DNA of 64,000 nt. Source: Erinaceus europaeus. Lineage: Eukaryota; Chordata; Mammalia; Eulipotyphla; Erinaceidae. Positions 1 through 11,573 of this stretch are shown one piece after another (the stretch's first letter is position 1; every line of letters starts with the position of its first letter). Below the pieces are notes generated by a model. That model made no database searches and was not told the DNA's origin. It saw only the letters and a list, made by a program, of their open reading frames with translations. The position numbers were made by a program, and so were the translations under genes. The stretch is from the NCBI RefSeq assembly GCF_950295315.1, contig NC_080172.1, positions 111,824,353-111,888,352 of the forward strand, in the 5' to 3' direction.

Positions 1-3000
1 GAATGGCGTTAAAATATCTTAAATCTTTGATATCAATAAATGTCAATGGCCTGAATTCACCTATTAAAAGACACAGAGTAGGAAGATGGATAAGAAAACA
101 CAACCCAACAGTATGTTGTCTACAGGAAACTCACCTAACGCAACAAGACAAACACAGACTTAAAGTGAAAGGATGGAAAACTATCATTCAAGCCAACGGC
201 CCACAAAAAAGGGCAGGAACAGCTATTCTCATATCTGACATGATAGACTTTAAAATAGATAAGATTTAAAAAGATAGGAATGGACACTACTTAATGCTCA
301 GAGGATCAGTCAATCAAGAGGACTTAACAATTATTAATATCTATGCACCCAATGAGAAGCCATCTAAATACATCAAACTTCTACTGAAAGAGCAACAGCA
401 ATATATTAACAGTAACACAATCATAGTAGGGGACTTCAACACCCCACTATCTCAACTTGACAGATCATCCAGGAAGAAAATCAATAAAGACATAAGGAAG
501 CTAAATGAAGAGATAGATCAACTAGAACTATTGGACATTTTCAGAGTCATTCATCCCAAGAATCTGGAATACACATTTTACTCAAATCCCCATGGATCAT
601 TCTCAAGGATAGACCATATGTTAGGCCACAAAGACAGCATCAGCCTATTCAAGAGCACTGAAATCATCCCAAGCATCTGCTCAGACCACAGTGGAATTAA
701 ACTAACACTTAACAATCAACAAAAGATTAGTAACAGTGCCAAAATGTGGAAGCTCAACAGTACACTTCTTAACAACTTCTGGGTCAAAGAGGAAATCAAG
801 GAAGAAATCAAAATGTTTCGAGAGTTCAATGAAAATGAAGACACAAGCTATCAAAATATTTGGGACACAGCTAAAGCAGTCTTAAGAGGGAAGTTCATAG
901 CTATACAAGCACACATTAGGAAACAAGAAAAGGCACAAATAAACAGCCTGATTGCACATCTTAAAGACCTAGAAGAAGAACAACAAAGGAATCCTAAAGC
1001 AACCAGAAGGACAGAAATTACTAAAGTTAGGGCAGAAATAAATAACATTGAGAATAGGAAAACCATACAAAAGACCAATGAAAGTAAATGTTGGTTCTTC
1101 GAAAGAGTAAACAAAATCGACAAACCTTTAGGCAGACTCACAAAACAAAAAAGGGAGAAGACCCAAATAAATCGGATAGTAAATGAAAGAGGAGAAATCA
1201 CAACAGACACTGCAGAAATTCAACATATCATGCGAGGCTTCTATGAACAACTATATGCCAACAAGCTAGAGAACCTGGAAGAAATGAATGATTTCCTAGA
1301 TACCTACCAACTTCCAAAACTAAGTAAAGAGGAAGTGGATAACATGAACAGGCCCATCACAGCTAATGAAATTGAAACAGTTATCAAAAATCTTCCCAAA
1401 AATAAAAGTCCTGGACCAGATGGTTTTACAAATGAATTCTACAAAACTTTCAAAGAAGAACTAATACCTCTACCCTTAAAAGTCTTCAAGAAGATTGAAG
1501 ACACTGGAATACTCCCTGCCAGCTTCTATGAAGCCAACATCACCCTGATACCCAAAGCAGACAGGGACACAACCAAAAAAGAAAACTACAGACCAATATC
1601 TCTGATGAACATAGATGCGAAAATATTGAACAAAATTCTAGCCAACCGGATACAGCAGTATATCAAAAAGATTGTTCATCATGACAAAGTGGGGTTTATC
1701 CCAGGCATGCAAGGTTGGTTTAATATAGGTAAATCAATCACTGTGATCCACCACATCAACAACAGCAAGACCAAAAACCACATGGTCACAATAATAGATG
1801 CAGAGAAAGCCTTTGACAAAATACAACATCCCTTATGATCAAAACACTACAAAAAATGGGAATAGATGGAAAATTCCTGAAGATAGTGGAGTCTATATAT
1901 AGCAAACCTACAGCCAACATCATACTCAATGGTGAAAAACTGGAAGCATTTCCCCTCAGATCAGGTACTAGACAGGGCTGTTCACTATCACCATTACTAT
2001 TCAACATAGTGTTGGAAGTTCTTGCCATAGCAATCAGACAGGAGCAAGGAATTAAAGGCATACAGATTAGAAGAGAAGAAGTCAAACTCTCCTTATTTGC
2101 AGATGACATGATAGTATACATGGAAAAACCTAAGGAATCCAGCAAGAAGCTTTTGGAAATCATCAGGCAATACAGTAAGGTGTCAGGCTATAAAATTAAC
2201 ATTCAAAAGTCAGTGGCATTCCTCTACGCAAACACTAAGTTAGAAGAAATTGAAATCCAGAAATCAGTTCCTTTTTCTATAGCAACAAAAACAATAAAAT
2301 ATCTAGGAGTAAACCTAACCAAAGAAGTGAAAGACTTGTATACTGAAAATTATGAATCACTACTCAAAGAAATTGAAAAAGACACAAAGAAGTGGAAAGA
2401 TATTCCATGTTCATGGGTTGGAAGAATTAACATCATCAAAATGAATATATTACCCAGAGCCATCTACAAGTTTAATGCTATCCCCATCAAGAGCCCAAGC
2501 ACATTTTTTAGGAGAATAGAACAAATGCTACAAATGTTTATCTGGAACCAGAAAAGACCTAGAATTGCCAAAACAATCTTGAGAAAAAAGAACAGAACCG
2601 GCGGCATCACACTGCCAGATCTCAAACTGTATTATAGGGCCATTGTCATCAAAACTGCTTGGTACAGGAACATGAACAGACACACTGACCAGTGGAATAG
2701 AATTGAGAGCCCAGAAATGAGGCCCCACACGTATGGACATCTAATCTTTGACATAGGGGCCCAGACTATTACATGGGGAAAGCAGAGTCTCTTCAACAAA
2801 TGGTGTTGGAAACAATGGGTTGAAACATGCAGAAGAATGAAACTGAATCACTGTATTTCACCAAATACAAAAGTAAATTCCAAGTGGATCAAGGACTTGG
2901 ATGTTAGACCACAAACTATCAGATACTTAGAGGAAAATATTGGCAGAACTTTTTTCCGCATAAATTTTAAAGACATTTTCAATGAAATGAATCCAATGAC

Positions 3001-4004
3001 AAGGAAGACTAAGGCAAGTATAAACCTGTGGGACTACATCAAATTAAAAAGCTTCTTCACAGCAAAAGAAACCACTACCCAAACCAAGAGACCCCTCACA
3101 GAATGGGAGAAGATGTTTACGTGCCATACATCAGATAAGAGTTTAATAACCAACATATATAAAGAGCTTGCCAGACTCAACAACAAGACAACAAATAACC
3201 CCATCCAAAAATGGGGGGAATATTCACCACAGAAGAGATCCAAAAGCCCGAGAAACACATGAAAAAATGCTCCAAGTCTCCGATTGTCAGAGAAATGCAA
3301 ATCAAGACAACAATGAGATAGACACCACTTCACTCCTGTGAGAATGTCATACATCAGAAAAGGTAACAGCAGAAAATGCTGGAGTGGGTGTGGGGTCAAA
3401 GGAGCCCTCCTGCACTGCTGGTGGGAATGTCAATTGGTCCAACCTCTGTGGAGAACAGTCTGGAGAATTCTCAGAAGGCTAGAAATGGACCTACCCTATG
3501 ACCCTGCAATTCCCCTCCTGGGGATATATCCTAAAGAACCCAACACATCCATCCAAAAAGATCTGTGTACACATATGTTCTTGGCAGCACAATTTGTAAT
3601 AGCCAAAACCTGGAAGCAACCCAGGTGTCCAACAACAGATGAGTGGCTGAGCAAGTTGTGGTCTATATACACAATGGAATACTACTCAGCTGTAAAAAAT
3701 GGTGACTTCACCGTTTTCAGCCGATCTTGGATGGACCTTGAAAAAATCATGTTGAGTGAAATAAGTCAGAAACAGAAGGATGAATATGGGATGATCTCAC
3801 TCTCAGGCCGAAGTTGAAAAACAAGATTAGAAAAGAAAACACAAGTCGAACCTGAAATGGAATTGGAGTATTACACCAAAGTAAAAGACTCTGGGGTGGG
3901 TGGCTGGGTGGGGAGAATACAGGTCCATGAAAAATGATGAATGAAATAGTGGGGGTTGTATTGTTAAATGGGAATCCGGGGAATGTTATGCATGTAAAAA
4001 AAAA
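1..4004 (+). mobile_element. LINE-1 (L1-A), ORF2 onward, cut by window edge
   Basis: The window opens two bases before an L1 ORF2 start codon. The element runs through ORF2 and its 3' UTR and breaks off at about 3990-4004 in a run of A after the 3'-UTR word 'atgttatgcatgta'. Other copies here (for example 57040-57090) continue about 50 bp further to 'aattccccaataa', so this 3' end is shortened. ORF1 and the 5' UTR, if present, lie outside the window. Confidence 0.95.
3..3817 (+). pseudogene. LINE-1 ORF2 (endonuclease / reverse transcriptase), lightly broken
   Basis: ORF2 supplies the nicking endonuclease and reverse transcriptase for target-primed L1 insertion. The N-terminal apurinic-type endonuclease is visible: the first 88 codons include CCLQETH, then [11 protein letters not shown] near 430 and SDHSGIKL near 690. 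The reverse transcriptase follows: [10 protein letters not shown] near 1400, [10 protein letters not shown] near 1795, [14 protein letters not shown] near 1965 and the catalytic FADD at 2096-2107. The C-terminal Cys-rich stretch (GCGVKGALLHCWWEC) is near 3390, ending at SLSGRS and a stop. Lesions: a nonsense codon at 267-269 where the copy at 53.3 kb reads GAA, a single-base loss near 1832 shifting frame, and a ~13-bp loss near 3220 with further damage to about 3320. It is not functional, but it decayed recently. Confidence 0.93.
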
Positions 4005-4555
4005 AAAGAAGTAGAAATGCAAAGCAGAAATTGACTGAGTTTGGAGTATGGCACCAAAGTAAGAAAGCAGAAGTATACTAGAGTTTGCAGTGAGTACCTC
4101 CCTAATACTACCTCTCCACTTTTCCAAGCTTTGGGTCCATGATTGCTCAACAATTTGTTTGGCTTTGTATGTTAACACTCTTTTCAGTCACCAGGTTCCA
4201 GGTGTCATCAGGATGCCAGCCAGACTTCCCTGGATTGAAGACCCCACCAATGTGTCCTGGAGCTCAGCTTCCCCAGAGACCCATCCTACTAGGGAAAGAG
4301 AGAGGCAGACTGGGAGTATGGACCGACCAGTCAACGCCCATGTTCAGCGGGGAAGCAATTACAGAAGCCAGACCTTCTACCTTCTGCAACCCTCAATGAC
4401 CCTGGGTCCATGCTCCCAGAGGGATAGAGAATGGGAAAGCTATCAGGGGAGGGGGTGGGATATGGAGATTGGGCGGTGGGAATTGTGTGGAGTTGTACCC
4501 CTCCTTCCCTATGGTTTTGTTAATTAATCCTTTCTTATATAAAAAATTAAAAAAA
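4005..4555 (+). repeat. Repeat X copy 1, joined to the 3' end of L1-A
   Basis: This follows L1-A directly and ends in an A-rich tail ('ttaaaaaaaaaagaaaa'). Its core ('ccaccaggttccagatgcc'-like, then 'gggaaagagagaggcag', 'cagaagccagacctt', 'tggtgggaattgtgtgg') recurs at 5.2, 10.3, 35.5 and 42.6 kb and inverted at 57.2, 60.5 and 61.2 kb. The first ~80 bp ('ttggagtatggcaccaaagt') resemble the L1 3' UTR. No coding capacity is evident. Confidence 0.8.
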
Positions 4556-5212
4556 AAAGAAAAGGTAACAGAAGCAAATGCTGGAGAGGGTGTGGGGTCA
4601 AAGGAACCGTCCTGCACTGCTGGTGGGAATGTCAATTGGTCCAACCTCTGTGGAGAACAGTCTGTAGGACTCTCAGAAGGCTAGAAATGGACCTACCCTA
4701 TGACCCTGCAATTCCCCTCCTAGGGATATATCCTAAGGAACCCAACACATCCATCCAAAAAGATCTGTGTACACATATGTTCTTGGAAGCACAATTTGTA
4801 ATAGCCAAAACCTGGAAGCAACCCAGGTGTCCAACAACAGATGAGTGGCTGAGCAAGTTGTGGTATATATGCACAATGGAATACTACTCAGCTATAAAAA
4901 TGGTGACTTCACCGTTTTCAACCAATCTTGGATGGACCTTGAAAGAATCATGTTGAGTGAAATAAGTCAGAAACAGAAGGATGAATACGGGATGATCTCA
5001 CTCTCAGGCCAAAGTTGAAAAACAAGATTAGAAAAGAAAACACAAGTCGAACCTGAAATGGAATTGGAGTATTACACCAAAGTAAAAGACTCTGTGGTGG
5101 GTGGGTGGGTGGGGAGAATATAGGTCCATGAAAAATGATGAATGAAATAGTGGGGGTTGTATTGTTAAATGGGAATCTGGGGAATGTCATGCATGTAAAA
5201 AAAAAAAAAGAA
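4556..5212 (+). mobile_element. 5'-truncated LINE-1 tail (second copy, tandem with 3358-4004)
   Basis: The end of L1 ORF2 and its 3' UTR are repeated about 1.2 kb downstream of the first copy, starting inside the A-rich tail of repeat X copy 1. It encodes the last ~100 ORF2 residues (4636-4956) with a frameshift near 4900 (one A fewer in the 'gctgtaaaaaatggtg' equivalent). It ends at the same internal A-run as L1-A. Confidence 0.85.
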
Positions 5213-5795
5213 GTAGAAACGGAAAGCAGAAATTGACTGAGTTTGGAGTATGGCACCAAAGTAAGAAAGCAGAAGTGCACTAGAGTTTGCAGTGAGTAGT
5301 ACCTCCCTAACACTTCCTCTCCACTATTCCAAGCTTTGGGTCCATGATTGCTCAACAATTTGTTTGGCTTTGTATGTTAACTCTCTTTTCAGCCACCAGG
5401 TTCCAGATGCCATCAGGATGCTAGCCAGGCTTCCCTGGATTGAAGACCCCACCAATGTGTCCTGGAGCTCAGCTTCCCCAGAGACCCACCCTACTAGGGA
5501 AAGAGAGAGACAGACTGGGAGTATGGACCGACCAGTCAACGCCCATGTTCAGCGGGGAAGCAATTACAGAAGCCAGACCTTCTACCTTCTGCAACCCACA
5601 ATGACCCTGGGTCCATGCTCCCAGAGGGATATAGAATGGGAAAGCTATCGGGGGAGGGGGTGGGATATGGAGATTGGGTGGTGGGAATTGTGTGGAGTTG
5701 TACCCCTCCTACCCTATGGTTTTGTTAATTAATCCTTTCTTAAATAAAATAAAATAAATAAATAAATAAATAAATAAACAATAAAATTAAAAAAT
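5213..5795 (+). repeat. Repeat X copy 2 with (TAAA)n tail
   Basis: Near-identical partner of repeat X copy 1. It starts with the same 'gaagtagaaa' after the A-run and ends in a TAAA microsatellite at about 5740-5790. Together with 4556-5212 it duplicates the L1-tail/repeat-X composite of 3358-4555. Confidence 0.82.
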
Positions 5796-6105
5796 TTCAA
5801 TGGAGGGGATGGGCTATGTAACCTGAGTGGTTGGAATTGTTTGCAAGTATATCTAATCTAGTGGATCATTAGTAAATCACTAATAAAAATTTTATGAAAT
5901 TCAATATTTGACATGTAAAAATAAGCTTTGTTGGTCCTGAGGGTGGTGCTGTGGTTAAGGCCCTAGCCTCTCAAGCATGAGGGGATGGGATATGGAGGTC
6001 TGGTGGTAGGAATCTGGTAGTATTGTACCTCTCTTATCCTATCATCTCATTTGTGTGTCCATTTTATAAAATAATAATAATAACAATAATAATAATATAG
6101 AAAGT
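5796..6105 (+). repeat. Degenerate repeat fragments ending in (TAA)n
   Basis: A short decayed L1-tail-like piece (5800-5890) is followed by a SINE-like head ('ggtgctgtggttaaggccct' near 5945) and a repeat-X-like end ('ggggatgggatatggag' near 5984). A TAA/TAT-rich microsatellite at 6066-6100 closes it. No gene is seen here. Confidence 0.5.
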
Positions 6106-6364
6106 AGTATGAATTTAGAGACAACAATGATCCATCTACTACTGTACTGCTTCTTTCATCTTATTGCTTAGGGTTTAGACTGTGTGCTCAACACTTATGC
6201 TACACAAATGACCAACATTCAATTATTAAAGAGAGTTCCACAATGGGCAATAAGCTGTCACATTGGCATTAGAAACCATGAGGCCTCCCCATTGGCCTCC
6301 ACTCTCCCAGACCCAGCTGTCTTCCAGGAAGCACAGACCCTCCCAGTCTAGGGATCCTCCTCAC

Positions 6365-6678
6365 CTGGGGAGAACTTCCTGCTGAAGCAGGACATCAATT
6401 CCATCCAGGACAGCTTTCAAACTTTCATTCTCAGGAAATGGGTCTTGAACCAGGGCCCCAGAGGCAGTCTGCCAAAGGGCCAGCTCTGGACAAGAGCCTT
6501 CAGGGTCTTCCAACATCTGTGAGTGTAAGCTTCCAGAAAGAGACGTGGGAAGAGCTCTGCAGGAAGGCTCCTCAGGGAAGAGATGGCCATGTTATCATCC
6601 CTTAAAGGGCTCTTAATGGTCAGTTCTAAGAGACTGGACGACTTGTTGTAGCACATCTTGAATCTACTCTGGTAACAA
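6365..6678 (-). pseudogene. PRAME-family first coding exon, 1-bp frameshift (PRAME copy 1)
   Basis: On the minus strand an ATG at 6656-6654 opens a PRAME N-terminus (leucine-rich, with PAELFPRLFLEA and TLKALVQSWPF), closely matching the intact exon at 13476-13768. The exon ends at 6365 with a good donor ('ccag/gtgagg'). Coding length is 292 nt against 293 nt in the intact copy: one base is missing in the 'ctggggccctgg' stretch, so the reading frame leaves PRAME about 60 residues in. After the deletion the other frame still reads DGIDVLLQQEVLPR-like sequence to the donor. The splice acceptor before the exon is still AG. Later coding exons would lie at lower coordinates, but 1-6.3 kb holds only L1 and repeat X, so only this exon survives. 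PRAME proteins are germline and tumour-antigen LRR proteins; this copy cannot encode one. Confidence 0.9.
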
Positions 6679-6679
6679 T

Positions 6680-7485
6680 CCTTTGGAAATAGTCAAAGAG
6701 AAGGATGTCATTCTCAAGGCAGCACGAGATGGTCAGTGTCCATGATACTGCTCTTCAAGTAACCATCTCAGCAGTCAAGTCACTACTCTGGCAGCATAAT
6801 AAGAAATAGTGGTAGAGTCTCCACAGTTAGTCAACAAAGTTCACAGTCAGAAATGGATTACAGTATCTACACAGACATCCATACACATGGTGTCATTCTA
6901 TTAACTTTGACATTTTGATGTGAGATTATAACAGTCATGCAACTACAATGTTGACACAAAACTGGGAGTTCAAATCAAGAAGCTATGCACATACAGCTGT
7001 ATGGAGCATCTCTTTACATACTGAGAAATATCTGGGTGTCCGATTGATTAGCCATTCAGAGCTCACATTGTGAATAAATGTTTCTCTCTTAAAGATATCC
7101 TGTAACCATTTTTTAAGTTCATAAGTGTGAACAGTGAACGTAGCCCAAAGATAGAGTGTTCTTGCAGGGGTGAGGCCTTGTGTTCAATACTTGCCACCAA
7201 GGAAACAATGGCTTGATTAGCACAGCCACGTGGTCTAAGTAATGATGATAAGCTAAAGAGCAAGTTGGTGGGAAGGACTCCTTCACAAATTTAAGTAATT
7301 AGAACAGAAAGGACAAGATGGATGTGACACACCCTGAGGTGCTGACTCATTATAGAGCCCAAGGACCAGGCTTCAAGCTGCAGGTCCCCACCTGCAGGAA
7401 AGAAGCTTCATGAGAGCTTGGGTTATTTCTCTCAGTTCCTCTAGTACCTGAAACTTGGGGACAATCAGATAAAGGGGAAAAAAAT
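6680..7485. other. Intronic/intergenic DNA, nothing recognised
   Basis: This lies between the PRAME copy 1 coding exon and the duplicated block starting near 7.49 kb, inside what would be the first intron of that minus-strand gene. I see no coding exon, SINE or L1 here. Confidence 0.5.
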
Positions 7486-8154
7486 GTGACCAAGAACAGG
7501 GGGTGTCTGTGCAGGAACTTAGACCCAGCAAAAGCTCTTATAAGAAAAAATAAAACTAATAATGTTACTGTAAGCAGAGAACCAAAAAGATAGAAAGGGG
7601 AACATGAAGTAAAATTAGGGCTGGTTTTGGGAATTGCACCAATTGGTCTCAGGGGAAGGAAGACTGGGAGAGGCATGGATCCACTCCTGAGTTCTCAGTC
7701 CTGGTTCCAGATGATAGGCCTAACTTGGTGGTGAGAGTACTTTACAGACATCTCTGTTGATGAAATGAGAAACTGAAACCATCTGACAGCACCTGTATTG
7801 TAAATCATGTACATGCAATTAAACATGAAGGAAAAGATGATAAGAGGTAAATACTAGAAACATCAAGGAAGAAAATGTCTAGAATTATTTCTCATTTAAA
7901 AAGGTTGAAAATGAATGAACACATCATAAACCATCACATTTTGGATTAAAAACGAATCTATGTAGAGTCAATACAAAACCCTGAAATCTTTTCATGTAAA
8001 AATAACTAAAAAGGGAGATTTCATCCAGGGAACAGCCACTAGTAGGCAGGTCATGTTGTGATTTCTGCCTAATTCACAAATACAGGCTTATTATTATTAT
8101 TATTATTATTTATAAAAGAGAAAGAAAGAAAAATATGGAAAAACAAAAGTAACT

Positions 8155-8335
8155 GGGCAGGGGAGATAGGATAATGGTTATGCAAACAGACTCTCATACC
8201 AGAGGTTCAAAAGACTCAGGTTCAGACCCATACACCACCATAAGGTAGAGCTGAGCAATGCTCTGGTGTTTCTCTGTGTGTCTCTTGCTCTGCATCTCTC
8301 TCAAAAATAAAACATACAAAAAAGAAACCCACAAA
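8155..8335 (+). repeat. tRNA-derived SINE ('aatggttatgcaaacagact' type)
   Basis: The head reads 'ataatggttatgcaaacaga', then 'caggttcagaccca' (B-box-like), 'accaccataag', 'gagctgagcaatgctctgg' and an A-rich end. The same short SINE recurs near 11.04, 12.64, 15.27, 17.82, 20.0 and 62.42 kb, and inverted near 50.4, 50.83 and 63.73 kb. Confidence 0.85.
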
Positions 8336-8414
8336 TGTAACCCCTTGTGTATTTTACCATAGTTGCTTCACCACAGGTGACATGATGGGTCCTTAGCAGA
8401 GGAGGGTAACTTAC

Positions 8415-8526
8415 CAGCTGTGATGAAGTTGGCTGTGGGCTCAGAACTCAGGTCTCTAGAGAACCCACAGGCAGATTGAAGGTCTGGAAGGCTCTGCTTT
8501 CCTATTTAGGGACCTACACTTTTATA
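8415..8526 (-). promoter_or_regulatory. PRAME copy 1 promoter (TATA) and noncoding first exon
   Basis: On the minus strand TATAAAA sits at 8526-8520, followed by 'gtgtaggtccctaa', and about 80-110 bp later a consensus donor ('cagctg/gtaagt', exon ending at 8415). The same module is on the plus strand at 11462-11573 and, partly, minus at 62700-62784. It leads into the PRAME first coding exon at 6656-6365. The transcription start is placed only by its usual ~30 bp spacing from the TATA box. Confidence 0.75.
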
Positions 8527-8609
8527 TTCTATTTAGGCTACACCCTACTCCACCAAATGCCTGGAAGGAAGAGTTTCCTTGAGGAAATTGCATATCTGCT
8601 TACATCCCA

Positions 8610-9330
8610 TAACAAACAAATTCTTGAACAATTATGGACCTAAATACTGGAATAGTGCAGATGAAGTATTGGGGTGTACTCACTGCAGACTATTGTATAC
8701 TTTTGCTTTGAGGTATATATTTTTCCCTAGTTTATGGATACATGTGAACATATTCTCTATCTCACAGGGCCAGGTGTATATCTAGGTTTTGCAACTTTGT
8801 TAGGAAGTGAACCACCTATACTGGAATTAGATAATACTATAAAAGGAAAGGTCTCACCTGAGTAACAAAGCTGAAGGGTTGTTATTCCACACCTGAAGTC
8901 TCTGGACACAGCTGAAGCATGTTGAGGTGGCACTCATTGCATTGATTAAGCTGTGATTGGCAGATGCAATGTTATTTGATATGAATTGAGAGAATCATGC
9001 AGGAAAGTGCTCCCCACCCTACGGTTCCAGGTCTGGGCTATTTATAGGCTCTATAGTGGAAATGTGAGGTTCCTACTGTCTTAAGGCCCAAGAAGGCAAT
9101 GGATACTTATTGTTATCATCACATTATTTGGTAATTGGGTTAAAGTTGAAAAGTCCCTTTGTTAGGGTTTGCTGTATAATACCCAACATCTTGTATATTT
9201 CTTTGCCACCATTTGCTTCTGTTCTCCCTGGACTAGGATTTTGAGAAAGAGTCAACATATCAAAGACTCAGCCTATGTATTAAAAAGATTCAGTCTGTGC
9301 TTTAAAAAGTTTGAGACATACAATCAATAT
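8610..9330 (-). repeat. Repeat X, 5' portion, minus orientation
   Basis: Read on the minus strand this matches 34985-35520 and 42320-42640 (plus). Shared words include 'aatagtgcagatgaa', 'gtgaggttcctactgt' and 'aattgggttaaagttgaaaa'. It extends the repeat X consensus 5' of the commonly seen core by several hundred bp. Confidence 0.75.
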
Positions 9331-9344
9331 TTCCCCTCTCATAT

Positions 9345-9975
9345 TAATTAAATAGTGATTTATATGAATACAAATTAATAGGAGTATACATAAATGCCAT
9401 TCCCACCATCAAAATACTGTGTCCTATCCCACCCCCCCACACACACACATACCCATTACTACCCCTAATACTAACCCATTGTGTATATTGACCACAATTT
9501 ACTCAGCCACTCGTCTATTGTTGCTTGCATCCAGGTTTGGCAATTACAAATCGTGCTGCTATAAACACATACACATATACCTAGCTTTTCGGATGGGTGT
9601 GTTTAGCTCATTAGGAAATATCCTTAGGTGGTCCAGGAGATGGCATCGTGTATAATGCACTGGACTCTTCAAGCATAGTTTCCTGAGTTCAATCCCTGAC
9701 AACACATGGACCAGAGTGAGATCAGTTCTCTCTCTTTCTCTCTCTTTCTTTCTTTATAACTATCTTCCTCAGAAATAAATAAGTTAACTATATCTTATAA
9801 GGATATATACCCAGGAGAGGAATTGCAGGGTCATAGGGTAGGGCTACTCTTAGCCTCCTGAGAGTTCTCCAGCCTGCTCTGCACAGCGGTGTCTCCATTC
9901 TCCTTACTTTCCAATTGCACAACTCTTCAGGACTTTGACCTAACTCATACAGAGATGACTTTCCTATCTTTAAAA
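9345..9975 (-). mobile_element. Old LINE-1 ORF2 3' fragment, split by a SINE
   Basis: The minus strand carries the L1 ORF2 C-terminal region (plus-strand words 'ccaggtttggcaatta', 'gctgctataaacacat', 'ggatgggtgtgttt', 'aggagaggaattgcagggtc', 'gagagttctccag'). It is more diverged than the L1-A group. A SINE at about 9632-9778 interrupts it. Confidence 0.8.
9632..9778 (+). repeat. SINE ('actggactcttcaagcat' type) inside the old L1
   Basis: The tRNA-like head reads 'aggagatggcatcgtgtata', then 'gagttcaatccctgac' (B-box-like), a CT-rich stretch and an AATAAATAA tail. L1 sequence resumes on both sides. Similar SINEs in minus orientation are near 11.94, 18.80 and 60.20 kb. Confidence 0.8.
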
Positions 9976-10314
9976 ATATTTATATAATAGTGCTTTACAA
10001 AATTATAAGATAATAGGAGTACAATATCACATTATTTTCAACACCAGATCTCAGAATTCCACTCTCTTCCATCAGAAACTGGATTGATTTTCACAAGGTC
10101 ACAGATATCGTTTGACTACATACAAAAATCTATTTTTCTATCATCTATCACGCTATCACTCACTCTATCTGTCTATCATCTGTAAATTATTTCCCATTTA
10201 TATTCATTCCTACAGCCTTTCCTTCACTTATTTCCATGTCACAATTACAAATATTAATGCTTTTAATTGTCCTTCCATTTTCTCTTCCATCTCAGATAAG
10301 TGAAATAGTGCTTT

Positions 10315-10725
10315 ATGTCCACTGGTATTTTCTGGTATGTTAACTCTCCTTTTAGCGACCAGGTTCCAGAGGCCAGCAGGGTGCTGACCAGACTTCCCTG
10401 GTCAGATGACCCCAAAAATATGTCCTGGAGCTCTGCTTTGCCAGAGCCCCACCCTAGTAGGGAAAGAGAGAGGCAGGCTGGGAGTGTGGATCTACCAGTC
10501 AAAGCCCATGTTCAGCGGGAAGCAATTACAAAAGCCAGACCTTCCACCTTCTGCATCTGTCAATGACCCTGGGTCCATATTCCCAGAGGGATAAAGAATA
10601 GGAAATCTATCAGCGGAAGGGATGGGATACGGCGATCTGGTGGTGGGAATTATGGGGAATTGTACCCCTCTTATCCTAGGGTTTTGATAAAGTCTCCTTT
10701 TTAAAATAAATAAATAAAAAGAAAA
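10315..10725 (+). repeat. Repeat X core, plus orientation
   Basis: It contains the repeat X landmarks in order: 'gttaactctccttttagc', 'gggaaagagagaggcagg', 'cagaccttccaccttctgc', 'atctggtggtgggaat' and an A-rich tail with TAAATAAA near 10705. Confidence 0.85.
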
Positions 10726-11024
10726 ACAAAGAAATAATCAGAATCCTGCTGACACATACTGAAGTGCTGGTAGAATTGGGATTCAGAGCTCTTTAGTCAT
10801 CTACTATTTCTCCCTTCCTGGAGTATGAACCCAGTAGAATCTTTTTGGGGTGCAGAATTACTTCTCTGTTAGTCAAAGGCATTGGAAATTTGATTCCTAC
10901 CCCAGCTTGTCTCTGTCCAACTACACTGATTGGTTCAACTGCCTCGTCCCTTTTAGTTGTATTTTGTAGTTCCAGGAATCATTATGATATGAGCTTCAAG
11001 TTCAACATAGATACTTATGGTGTA

Positions 11025-11160
11025 GAAGTAAATAGCATCATGGTTATGCAAAATGACTGTCATGCGCAGGCTCAGAAGACCCAGCTTCAATCCCCTGCAC
11101 CACCATAAACCAGAGTTAATCAGTATTCTGGAACATAATGATAATAAAAAAATAGAAAAG
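11025..11160 (+). repeat. Short tRNA-derived SINE
   Basis: 'catcatggttatgcaaaat', 'cttcaatcccctgcacc', 'accataaaccagag' and an A-rich end mark the same SINE type as at 8155. Confidence 0.8.
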
Positions 11161-11461
11161 TGAAAACGTGGTTAAAAAAACACTGATGGGTCCAGGTTCT
11201 ATGTTCTTGGGGTTCTGTGGGAAAATATTGTAATCTCCCCAAGATCACACCAGCACTGAGTGCATATTTGGAGAAAACTCTATGAAACACTTGATATGAA
11301 TCATACCCATAGTCAACCAAAATTGGACTCTAGGCCAAATGGAGGTGTGCTCTCTAATCATTTCATCTGGGTAGGGTCTTAACCTGATAGGATTTTTGGA
11401 TCTGCATAATTAGCTTGACTCCTCTAGGGATTTGGGTGTGTAGGGTGTATCCTAAATGGGA

Positions 11462-11573
11462 TATAAAAGTGTAGGTCCCTAAGCAGTAAATCAGACTCCT
11501 CCAGGTCTTCAGTTTGACTGTGGGTTCTCTGGAGACCTGAGATCTGAGCACACATCCGAATTCATCTCAGCTG
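11462..11573 (+). promoter_or_regulatory. TATA promoter and noncoding first exon of the intact PRAME gene
   Basis: TATAAAA at 11462-11468 is followed by 'gtgtaggtccctaag', the same word that follows the TATA box of the minus-strand copies. Initiation is expected near 11490-11500. The exon ends at 11573 with the donor 'ctg/gtaagt', and the next usable acceptor leading into an ATG exon is 'cccacag' at 13450-13451. So the 5' UTR is split, with an intron of about 1.88 kb. Exon usage is inferred from the three conserved copies and has no transcript support. Confidence 0.75.

Larger units (their letters stand above)
7490..8590 (+). repeat. Segmental duplication, copy A (partner 61797-62850)
   Basis: About 1.1 kb aligns in direct orientation with 61797-62850. 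Shared words include 'gtgcaggaact', 'ctgggagaggcatggatcc', 'tctgacagcacctgtattg' and a TTA microsatellite (8091-8111). Both copies hold the same SINE at the same place and the same minus-strand PRAME promoter module, so the duplication came after the SINE insertion. Confidence 0.88.

Noticed and set aside
851..1210. Minus-strand open frames within L1 ORF2 (here and at equivalent places in other L1s)
   Set aside because: They recur at the same position in each L1 copy and are frame shadows of ORF2.
4090..4527. 80-146-codon open frames in repeat X copies (4.1, 5.3, 35.5, 42.7 kb)
   Set aside because: Frames are not conserved among copies, have no domain and are broken in other copies; chance openness in a moderately GC-rich repeat.
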